Shown here: one piece after another, positions 57,901-64,000 of the stretch
Numbering within the stretch: position 1 is the first letter of the stretch
Layout of the letters: each line of letters begins with the position of its first letter
Source of the DNA: an uncultured Prevotellaceae bacterium
Lineage (GTDB): Bacteria > Bacteroidota > Bacteroidia > Bacteroidales > Bacteroidaceae
DNA length: 64,000 nucleotides
Assembly (NCBI GenBank): GCA_900543815.1
Contig: UQST01000001.1
Coordinates: 121,015 to 185,014 of the forward strand
Direction: 5' to 3'
Notes under the pieces: generated by a model
What the model saw: the letters and a program-made list of their open reading frames with translations, nothing else
Told to the model about the DNA's origin: nothing
The model's database searches: none
Program-made: the position numbers and the translations under genes

Positions 57901-60900
57901 CTCGGAGCAGGAGCCAGCCAAGGTGCAGATAGGCACCTCGCTGCCCGATGCCTGGATACACATGACCCTGGAGACCAAGGACACCACCGCACTCGACACA
58001 ATATTCCACCTGGGTGACTCGTGCCTGACATACACCATCCCTTACCGCAAGGAGTACGGCAAAGGCGCCAGGCTGTTCGCTTACATGTTCTGCCAAGGGG
58101 AGCTCCACACCAGGGACACCGACCTGCATCTGGTTCAGCCCGACAGCAGACTGCGCCTGCAATGGGAGTCCTTCCGCGACCATCTGCGGCCAGGACAGCA
58201 AGAGGAGTGGACATTATCGGTAAAGCGCCCCGATGGCAAACCCGCGCAAGCCAATCTGGCGGCCACTCTATATGATGCGTCATTGGATGCGCTTGCCCGT
58301 CACTCGTTTGACCTGAGCGTGTATAGAGGTTGCCGCTTGCCGTACATCGGCATTCACACAACCTCTCTGAGCGCCTACGACAAGTACAATCTGAACATGA
58401 GCTTCAAACCCAAACTGAAGAAGGAATACACCCCGGAGTTCTCCACATTCGACATCGACCGCTTCTACCTGGCCTTGTCCAAACCTATGCAAGAGGCTTC
58501 CATGCACGTGAGAGGCGGGAGCACCAGAGGGCTGAGAGAGGTGAAGGCAACAGCAAAGAGGAATGCCAAGAGGGAATATATGGGAATGGCACAAACGGCG
58601 GAAAGGGGTTTGGGACACATCGCAGGGATGAGCCTGAATGAAGTTGCCCTATCAGACATGGCCGTGATGGAGGAAGCCGAAGAGAGCGTAGAGGCAGCCG
58701 AGGAGACGGCTAACCTGCGGACCGACCTGCAGGAGACGGCTTTCTTCATGCCCCGATTGCGTACCGACAGCCAGGGACAGGTGAAAATCAGCTTCACCCT
58801 GCCCGAAAGCATGACCTCATGGCACCTGCTCGGAGCTGCCCACACGACCGACATGATGGTGGGACTGCTGGATACGATGGTGGTGGCAGAGAAGGAACTG
58901 ATGGCTGAGATGCTGCTCCCGCGCTTCGTGCGTAGCGGCGACCACACCGTACTGACGGCCAGCATCCGCAACCGAAGCGAGAAGCAGCAGAAGGGACAGG
59001 CCACCCTGCTCGTCTCCGATACAGAGACCGATAAGGTACTGATGCGCAAGGCGGTGCGCTTCCAACTGGGCGCCCAGGAGGATACCACCTTCTTCTTCCC
59101 CTATACGGGCAGCATGGACCATCCCGCACTCACCGTCAAGTGGGTGGCACAAGGGCAGGACTACAGCGATGGCGAGCAGCGGTATCTGCCTGTACTCTCC
59201 GATATGCAGTACGTCACAGAGACCAAGGCGTTCAGTCTGAGCGGAAAAGGCACGCACTCCATCAGTCTTGACAAACTCTTCGCACACGACAGCAAGGAGG
59301 CCGTCAACCGCTCGCTGACCATCGAATACACACGTGATCCCAAGTGGCTGGCCATACAGACTCTGCCCTCGATGGCCTATCCCAGGTGCCGCGACGTGCT
59401 TTCCCTCGCAGCCGCATTCTACTCTGGAGCACTTGCCTACAGCATAGGACAGAAATACCCACAGGTGAGAGAGGCCATCGAAGAGTGGAACCATAAGGAC
59501 ACAACTGCTCTGGAGAGTCCGCTCGTCAAGAATCAAGAGCTGGCCGACATGCTTCTGCAAGAGACTCCATGGGTGATGGAGGCCAACCAAGAAAAGGCTC
59601 GTCGCCAGAGGCTTACATCCTTGTTTGATGATGTGGCGCAATTGGATTATCGCATGAGCATGCTGAACGCGCTGGACAATCTGCAAAGGTACGACGGTTC
59701 GTTCTCCTGGTTCCCCGGCATGAGCGGCAGCACCTACCTCACAGGGCACGTGGCCAACATGCTCACAAGGCTCAACACGCTCACACTTGACGAGTTGCCC
59801 AGGCAGAGGGAGATACGCGAGAAGGCTTGCCGATTCCTCCTCAAGGAGATGGTAAAAGACGTGAGTCTGCTCAAGAAGAGCAGCAAGCCTACCGTCTCTG
59901 CCAGCGCCATGCGCACCCTATATGCCCTCCGTAAGTCGGACTGCTACACCAGCATGAAGGCCGAAGAGAAGCAGGCCGTCAGCTACATGCTGCAATTGCT
60001 CAAGAAGCAGGCCGGAGAGACCGACCGCGTGGAGCGCGCGCAGGCTGCCATGGTGCTGCATCTGTATGGTGAAGAGAAGTTGGCCCAGAGCCTGATGGAA
60101 CGCCTGCACGTTCTGCTCAAGCAGCCCGACGGCATGCATCTGGCCTACAGGAGCAACATACGAATGGGCATGGATCAGAAGACGAGCGAGCACGTGCAAC
60201 TGATGGAAGCCATCAGGATCATAGAGCCCCACGATACTGCCACACTCAACGCGATGACGGAGTGGCTCATAGGCATGAAGCGTACCCGGGAATGGGACAG
60301 CGCTCCGCAGACCGCCGATGCCGTATTCGCCCTGCTGAGCGGCAGCCCCGACCTCTGCATGGGAGCCGACAAGCTGACTCTGAAAACCTCATCCAAGTCA
60401 TTCACAATCAGCAGTCCCGAGACCACTCTGGGCTATGTGCGTGAGCGTACAGACCTTACCTCCAAGCCCAAGAAGCTGGTGGTGGAGAAGGAGAGCCGGC
60501 AACTGAGCTACGGAGCTGTATATGCCCAATATCAGATACCCGTCCTGCAGACCGAACAGCAGCAGGAAGGACTCAACATCCGACGCGACATCACCCATGT
60601 GGAGCATCTGGCTACAGGCGACCGCGTGCACATCCGCTATACCCTCACAGCCGACCGCGACTACGAGTTCGTGCGCCTGATGGCACCACGTATTGCCGCT
60701 GCCGAACCATCCGCCCAACGCTCTGGCTATGAGTTCAATGGAAGCACCAGCTATTACAAGGCCATTCATGATGCCAGCACAGAATACTTCCTTGACCGAC
60801 TGCCCCGCGGCACTTGGGTGATAGAGGAAGACTGGCTCATCAGCCGGGCTGGTTCCTACTGCCTTCCCGCCGCCCTCCTGCAATGCCTCTACGCGCCCGA

Positions 60901-60949
60901 TTTCCAGGCTCACACCACAGGAACAGCGATTGAAGTAAGGCAAAAATAG
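54965..60949 (+). CDS. RidA fused in frame to an alpha-2-macroglobulin-like protein
   Basis: The 1994-residue frame begins with a complete RidA/YjgF enzyme (residues 1-126: AIGPYSQAIEANGMVFASGQ, TVYLSDIANFAPMNEVYAQF, FPARSAVAVKDLPKGALVEI), which hydrolyses reactive enamines and imines. After a linker of about 20 residues comes a hydrophobic signal-like segment (KALLALFLCLVLPSSVWG, about 155-172). An alpha-2-macroglobulin-type protein follows, with the MG2 motif DRSIYRPGQK near 657, VEEYVRPTFHVE near 740 and the A2M motif TSWHLLGAAHTTDMM near 1284. The thioester CxEQ is absent (YPRCRDVLSLAAAF), as in other Bacteroidetes members. A nine-adenine run (55395-55403) lies at the join; one extra A would bring a TAG stop at 55409-55411. 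Two genes joined by a true fusion, slippage or sequencing error are all possible. Confidence 0.85.
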   Translation: MKAIHTNQAPAAIGPYSQAIEANGMVFASGQIPIDPATGQFVEGGIKEQTRQSLTNASHILQAAGTDLKHVVKTTVYLSDIANFAPMNEVYAQFFTEPFPARSAVAVKDLPKGALVEIEVLAVKPQKQDATSSEETSAEDGASQKKISSRLACVSKALLALFLCLVLPSSVWGQSQASSLVGMLQDFQRTEDITPDRFFDNMDTLRAAISRQTSPTAKAVYQATMAHLLAISADLADAGERQTESPDDSIREWNSDEYMRHACLLYKQALGDMEALHQAKTEQWIPLVRQGRDEKIYANDMLAVVWRAMTNDIGQWLREKEQMPTADNLATFYRLHGLREAALHILLEGLWDSWDPSVKDRLMALKQEYSNTEAGALVHLCLASERMNRWGMGINDRLAILDEADRKWPDNRWKNNIENLRRQLTAPIMQARYPAQAYPLSTQKVPIKTRNVSGFVLSTYQLPPDFLEGNKQERNHMTGDELLKLVRKEGHQIKHTAMQPRGGSNGGKVCWDTLDWHTPDCGLYAVVIEASTKAHLAKNPEPEVGLVRISRLATFVRRMGDKQARLTVVDYQKGQPLPRVKVEVFTKNRKEDSFTLLKTHLTDEKGAVLMDRQEEKDIYIKVSRAGDEATGRRRLDIYYSDERLTDREEQHIAISTDRSIYRPGQKIMMSAVVYKQKEWDAEVKANEEHEVVLRGANGRKLCTHTCRTDEMGVLADTLPIPETGLPGNYNIHIEDACKAVKVEEYVRPTFHVELSQPKDATVRTDSVAFEGKVTTYSGVPVTHARITGTAVWGSSWWWRNRSSETRIVLDTLRTDQEGKFTYQLATNGTAEQLKRGRRLEVSIDALSAQGETQQGALDIAVCSTPLRMNGMVPRHICKEYPKPLSLRLYSSTDQPVKGSITCTLSQAGKEKRTFTMQAGESAFPQEMKDLESGRYQLEARADINGDTASWRSDLTLTSLSDNKLPFEANFYLDCPQSDFSEQEPAKVQIGTSLPDAWIHMTLETKDTTALDTIFHLGDSCLTYTIPYRKEYGKGARLFAYMFCQGELHTRDTDLHLVQPDSRLRLQWESFRDHLRPGQQEEWTLSVKRPDGKPAQANLAATLYDASLDALARHSFDLSVYRGCRLPYIGIHTTSLSAYDKYNLNMSFKPKLKKEYTPEFSTFDIDRFYLALSKPMQEASMHVRGGSTRGLREVKATAKRNAKREYMGMAQTAERGLGHIAGMSLNEVALSDMAVMEEAEESVEAAEETANLRTDLQETAFFMPRLRTDSQGQVKISFTLPESMTSWHLLGAAHTTDMMVGLLDTMVVAEKELMAEMLLPRFVRSGDHTVLTASIRNRSEKQQKGQATLLVSDTETDKVLMRKAVRFQLGAQEDTTFFFPYTGSMDHPALTVKWVAQGQDYSDGEQRYLPVLSDMQYVTETKAFSLSGKGTHSISLDKLFAHDSKEAVNRSLTIEYTRDPKWLAIQTLPSMAYPRCRDVLSLAAAFYSGALAYSIGQKYPQVREAIEEWNHKDTTALESPLVKNQELADMLLQETPWVMEANQEKARRQRLTSLFDDVAQLDYRMSMLNALDNLQRYDGSFSWFPGMSGSTYLTGHVANMLTRLNTLTLDELPRQREIREKACRFLLKEMVKDVSLLKKSSKPTVSASAMRTLYALRKSDCYTSMKAEEKQAVSYMLQLLKKQAGETDRVERAQAAMVLHLYGEEKLAQSLMERLHVLLKQPDGMHLAYRSNIRMGMDQKTSEHVQLMEAIRIIEPHDTATLNAMTEWLIGMKRTREWDSAPQTADAVFALLSGSPDLCMGADKLTLKTSSKSFTISSPETTLGYVRERTDLTSKPKKLVVEKESRQLSYGAVYAQYQIPVLQTEQQQEGLNIRRDITHVEHLATGDRVHIRYTLTADRDYEFVRLMAPRIAAAEPSAQRSGYEFNGSTSYYKAIHDASTEYFLDRLPRGTWVIEEDWLISRAGSYCLPAALLQCLYAPDFQAHTTGTAIEVRQK

Positions 60950-60988
60950 AGAGAAACCGCGTTTAAGGAGAGAAAAAAACTACATCCC

Positions 60989-61019
60989 TTTGTGGGTAAG
61001 CAAGAAATACTTACTTTTG
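60989..61019 (+). promoter_or_regulatory. Promoter of fasciclin lipoprotein gene (TTTG - 19 bp - TACTTTTG)
   Basis: The -7 box TACTTTTG is at 61012-61019, and TTTG at 60989-60992 lies 19 bp upstream. The leader is about 85 bases. It separates this transcript from the pepD operon, although no terminator is obvious between them. Confidence 0.75.
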
Positions 61020-61108
61020 CATGTCATTCCGTGGGTGACCACAGAGGGGCAGCAGAAGGAAAGAAACAATATACTCCGATCAACGCTAACAACAAAACTT
61101 TAAATTAT

Positions 61109-63226
61109 ATGAAGAAGATATTCGGTTTGATGCTTGCATTAGCAGCCATCACATTCATTGGATGTACCGAACAAGTGGACAAGTCTGCGCGATACGTCTT
61201 CAAGGAGAGGACCATCACAGACTACCTGGTAGAACACGACGCCTACAAGGAGTACGTGGCACTCCTTAAGAAGACGCCCGTAAGTTCGATGTCGGACACC
61301 AAAGTCTTCCAGTTGCTCTCAGCCCGAGGCAACTATACGGTGTTTGCCCCCACCAATGAGGCCATCCAGGTATATCTGGACACCCTCTGCGCCAAGGGCA
61401 CAATCAGCGAGCCCTCATGGGACAGTTTTACCGACAGCAACCTGTTGGACTCTGTGCGCAAGGTGATTGTCTATAACAGCGTGATAGACAGTGGCGACGA
61501 CAACGTACGCTATGAGACCGCCACTATGCCTACCACACAGAACGCCGAACTTCCCTACCCCAACATGTATGACCGCAAGCTGGTGGTTCATTACTGCGAC
61601 GACCCCGACAGCGTGCTCATCAACGATGCGCTCATCGACCCCCGCAACAAGGACATTCCTGCCATCAACGGCGTGATCCAATGCATGAACTCGGTGGTGG
61701 CTCCCAGCAACAACACGCTGGCTTTCCTCTTCAACGATATCCTCAACAGCAAGCGCGAGGGCTTCTATGTGGCAGCCCTGCTGGCCAAGGCCGTGGGTAT
61801 GATAGACACCCTGAAGGTATGGCGCGACGAGACCTACGAGGAGCTCTACAAGAAGGGAACCGTGAAGATGAGCATCGTGAGTAACACCGATGGCAGCAAC
61901 CAGACCTTCTACGCACCCGAGCACCGCTATGTGGGCTTCACCTACTTTGCCGAGACCGACAGCTTCTGGACAGAAGCCATCGGCAAGCCTGCCACCGAGA
62001 TTGAGGTGAAGGATGTGGTGAACTATCTGGTGCAGAACAACGCTTATCCCGAGGCAGTAAACGACGAGAACTACAAGAACGAGAACAACCTGCTCAACCA
62101 GTTCGTCACCTACCACTTCCTGCCCATGTCACTCGCCACGGACAGACTGGTGCTGCACTACAACGAGAACGGCTACAACCCCACCAACGGCAACCCCACC
62201 ATACCCATCTGGGAGTATTACACCACCATGGGCAAGCGCCGCCTCATCAAACTGTATGAGAGCAAGGAGAGCAACGGAGTGTATATCAACCGCTTCCCCA
62301 ACCTCAACAACGGCCGCCGCGGCAACTACCACGAGGCCAGTTGCGATGCCGAGAAGGAAGGCATCAAGGTGGGCACTCCCGACCTGCAGGGCGACTTCAA
62401 CGTGCGCAACGGTATCATCTACCCCATCGACAAGCTGCTCACCTACAACGACGAAACACGCAACAACATGCAGGCATACCGCATCCGTTGGAATGTGTGT
62501 GCCATGTGGCCTGAGTTTATGACCAACGGCATCCGTCAGTCTGAGATTACCGACGAGCGTCACAAGTGCGTATATATCCCCTCCGACGGTGCATACAAGT
62601 ACCTCAACGATGTGAGCATCACCGAGGAGACCAACTTCCTGTACTGGACCGGTCGCGGCAACGGCTGGGCGAACATGCAGGGCGACGAGATGAGTATCCG
62701 TGGTATGACCGACTGCACCATGCGTCTGCCACCCGTACCCAAGCGCGGAACCTATGAGTTGAGATACGCCATCCAGTGTGGTGGTAACATGCGTGGAATG
62801 GTACAGTTCTACTGGGGTAAAGACCCCCACAACCTGGCTGCTATGGGTATCCCCATGGACCTGCGCCAGGGAGCCTACAGTAGGCACACCTCCAAAGGCG
62901 ACATCCCCTACGATATCGGTTATGCTGAGGACAACAACGATGACGACTATAACGCCGAAATCGACAAGCGCCTGCGCAACAACGGCTTCATGAAGGGTTG
63001 CCAGCAATATACAGCCGGAGGACCTGGTGGCTCTGACATGATGCGCAAGTCGAACATCTGTATCCGACGCATCCTGCTGCGCCAGACCATGGACCCCAAC
63101 GAGACATACTACATCCGATTCAAGACCGTGATGGACGACCCCACACGCTACTTCTATATGGACTATCTGGAGTATGCCGCCAAGGAGGTTTATGACAACC
63201 CCGGAGTTCCCGAGGACATCTGGTAA
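61109..63226 (+). CDS. Fasciclin-domain lipoprotein
   Basis: The protein is about 705 residues with a lipoprotein signal (MKKIFGLMLALAAITFIGC, lipid-attached Cys about residue 19). Two fasciclin-type regions follow: DTKVFQLLSARGNYTVFAPTNEAIQVYLDTL at about 65-95 shows the FAS1 core (quoted in part: NYTVFAPTNEAIQ), and a second at about 290-460. The C-terminal 200 residues are a beta-rich domain (CTMRLPPVPKRGTYELRYA) like those of SusD-locus accessory proteins. Such lipoproteins usually sit beside SusC/SusD pairs and are thought to bind glycans or proteins at the outer membrane; no susC or susD is in the window. The upstream ATG at 60992 is rejected because it lies within the promoter. Confidence 0.85.
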   Translation: MKKIFGLMLALAAITFIGCTEQVDKSARYVFKERTITDYLVEHDAYKEYVALLKKTPVSSMSDTKVFQLLSARGNYTVFAPTNEAIQVYLDTLCAKGTISEPSWDSFTDSNLLDSVRKVIVYNSVIDSGDDNVRYETATMPTTQNAELPYPNMYDRKLVVHYCDDPDSVLINDALIDPRNKDIPAINGVIQCMNSVVAPSNNTLAFLFNDILNSKREGFYVAALLAKAVGMIDTLKVWRDETYEELYKKGTVKMSIVSNTDGSNQTFYAPEHRYVGFTYFAETDSFWTEAIGKPATEIEVKDVVNYLVQNNAYPEAVNDENYKNENNLLNQFVTYHFLPMSLATDRLVLHYNENGYNPTNGNPTIPIWEYYTTMGKRRLIKLYESKESNGVYINRFPNLNNGRRGNYHEASCDAEKEGIKVGTPDLQGDFNVRNGIIYPIDKLLTYNDETRNNMQAYRIRWNVCAMWPEFMTNGIRQSEITDERHKCVYIPSDGAYKYLNDVSITEETNFLYWTGRGNGWANMQGDEMSIRGMTDCTMRLPPVPKRGTYELRYAIQCGGNMRGMVQFYWGKDPHNLAAMGIPMDLRQGAYSRHTSKGDIPYDIGYAEDNNDDDYNAEIDKRLRNNGFMKGCQQYTAGGPGGSDMMRKSNICIRRILLRQTMDPNETYYIRFKTVMDDPTRYFYMDYLEYAAKEVYDNPGVPEDIW

Positions 63227-63232
63227 ACACAC

Positions 63233-63293
63233 AAACAAGCATCCCCACGCACAAGGAGCACACGATCTCCATGCGTGGGGATGCTTGTTTTTC
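63233..63293 (+). terminator. Terminator of fasciclin lipoprotein gene
   Basis: ACAAGCATCCCCACGCA and TGCGTGGGGATGCTTGT pair perfectly over 17 bp and are followed by TTTTCC. It begins six bases after the stop codon. Confidence 0.95.
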
Positions 63294-63346
63294 CTAACCA
63301 TCTTTATACACAATGAAAATCTATGGAAAGAAGAAAGACTAACATC

Positions 63347-63562
63347 ATGAACTGGCGGATGCTCCTTCTGCTGGCTTTTCTGCTGCCCCTTCCCACAGGA
63401 CTTGCAGCCCAGAAGAAGGAAAAAGAGAAAGGAAAAGCAGAGCAGCCCAAGATAGAGATGACTTTTCAGGAAAAGATAAAGCCACTCGGACCGCCTCCCA
63501 TCCGTGAAAAATTCGGGAGTCAGACTGCCTTCAACAAGAAGATACCCGAAAAGGCACAATAG
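63347..63562 (+). CDS. Small exported protein of unknown function
   Basis: The 71-residue protein has a signal peptide (MNWRMLLLLAFLLPLPTGLAAQ) and a short, very basic and proline-containing mature part (KKEKEKGKAEQPKIEMTFQ, then IKPLGPPPIREKFGSQ). No domain is recognised. An earlier in-frame ATG at 63323 would put a charged extension before the signal peptide. It is flanked by terminators (63233-63293 and 63584-63622), which supports a separate short transcript, although no -7 box is clear. Confidence 0.65.
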   Translation: MNWRMLLLLAFLLPLPTGLAAQKKEKEKGKAEQPKIEMTFQEKIKPLGPPPIREKFGSQTAFNKKIPEKAQ

Positions 63563-63583
63563 ACCAGGCCTAGAATAAGAAGT

Positions 63584-63622
63584 CGAGCAAAAGGGAAGTA
63601 CATTTGCTGTTCCTTTTGCTCG
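63584..63622 (+). terminator. Terminator of small exported protein gene
   Basis: CGAGCAAAAGG and CCTTTTGCTCG pair perfectly over 11 bp and are followed by ATTTCGTTATTTTCTTT. Confidence 0.8.
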
Positions 63623-63654
63623 ATTTCGTTATTTTCTTTAAGTTTCGGTAGTTC

Positions 63655-63872
63655 TTAACTCGCCATTTTATATCTATATAGTTCGCATATACGAGCAAGC
63701 TTATCAGTTTCGTTAACCACAACCTCAAGCGCTTCTTTATCCGTGATGTTAAAACTCGTGTGATGGCAGCAAGCAGTTCAAGGATGGCTCCCCATTTCCC
63801 ATCGCTGATGGTAATTTCGAGACAGCAGTTCTGCCTGGTAGCAGCCGACGAGCTGCGCATGGCGGCAGACAT
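63655..63872 (-). pseudogene. Possible frameshifted small gene
   Basis: Two adjacent minus-strand frames look protein-like and would join into one protein of about 72 residues. The upstream frame (from ATG at 63872) gives CCLEITISDGKWGAILELLA. The downstream frame, shifted by one base near 63755-63765, gives FNITDKEALEVVVNETDKLA and ends CELYRYKMAS at a stop at 63655-63657. No family was recognised. Neither part alone looks complete. It lies in the 440-bp tail of the window, where no other gene is seen. Confidence 0.3.
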
Positions 63873-63925
63873 GATAGGATAGGCCTGGGAGAGGGAAGCG
63901 GAGGACTGCATCTTCCGACATTCCG

Positions 63926-63963
63926 GTTGTGACAGTGTGACAGTTGTGACAATTGTGACAATT
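63926..63963. repeat. TGTGACA short tandem repeat
   Basis: Four copies of a GTTGTGACA/ATTGTGACA word, mostly nine bases apart, occur near the right edge. On the minus strand it would encode a Cys-His-Asn run, but no surrounding gene supports coding. Confidence 0.7.
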
Positions 63964-64000
63964 AAGTTTCGTCATTACGCCCCCTCTTTATAGACTATAT

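Noticed and set aside
59340..59420. Loss of the thioester in the macroglobulin as a sign of decay
   Set aside because: The surrounding domain is intact, and Bacteroidetes members of this family commonly lack the CxEQ thioester.

Overview
The window comes from a member of the Bacteroidota, order Bacteroidales, and looks most like a fairly G+C-rich Prevotellaceae. Four things support this. A type IX secretion pair (porU-porV) is present. There is a very large secreted protein with a short C-terminal tail of the type IX kind. Promoters repeatedly carry the Bacteroidetes -7 box TAnnTTTG, with TTTG or TTG about 19 bases upstream where visible, and Shine-Dalgarno sequences are weak. The gene content also fits (class I fumarase, GH127, a fasciclin lipoprotein, an alpha-2-macroglobulin without a thioester). 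The species cannot be fixed from the sequence alone. No plasmid, phage, insertion sequence or CRISPR array was seen; this is ordinary chromosome with unusual intergenic repeats.

Layout. 1-3.1 kb (minus): acpP-fabF-rnc followed by a GH3-type acyl-adenylating enzyme that runs off the left edge. 3.3-4.7 kb: a MATE efflux pump. 4.8-5.2 kb: repeat-rich gap. 5.4-10.4 kb (minus): porV and porU. 10.8-14.5 kb (minus): an FAH-family hydrolase and the translation operon rplM-rpsI-rpsB-tsf. 15.4-21.0 kb (minus): a 1856-residue beta-helix-type secreted protein. 21.4-28.8 kb: a secreted repeat-tailed protein, hisS, a headless SbcC-like zinc-hook coiled-coil protein and a secreted phosphoesterase. 28.9-33.6 kb (minus): rsmI, a coiled-coil lipoprotein, hflX and class I fumarase. 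34-38.3 kb (plus): tdk, an AI-2E-family permease, tRNA-Lys, and an ECF sigma / membrane anti-sigma-like / secreted protein operon. 38.6-45.4 kb: a 1243-residue glycosyltransferase-HIT-like-SpoIID fusion (minus), a divergent conserved protein (plus) and a DUF1846 protein (minus). 45.6-50.3 kb (minus): a GH127 beta-L-arabinofuranosidase and a GtaA-like secreted hydrolase. 50.8-52.0 kb: a MalY/PatB aminotransferase. 52.3-63.6 kb (plus): pepD-ilvA-ridA/alpha-2-macroglobulin, a fasciclin lipoprotein and a small secreted protein.

The most unusual structure lies between genes. Five intergenic gaps each hold an element of exactly four 22-bp units (88 bp), built around the palindromic core GCAGCGCGCTGC and foldable into a long imperfect hairpin. 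A different AT-rich repeat occurs as three 88-bp tandem units, and a third family as five 44-bp units upstream of porU. All three lengths are multiples of 22 bp.

Functional links. IlvA produces reactive enamine/imine intermediates that RidA removes, and the two are consecutive in one operon; here RidA is translated in frame into a large alpha-2-macroglobulin-like protein through a nine-adenine run. PorU and PorV are type IX machinery that could handle the 1856-residue protein nearby. The GH127 and GtaA-like enzymes form a secreted plant-glycan/peptide degradation pair.
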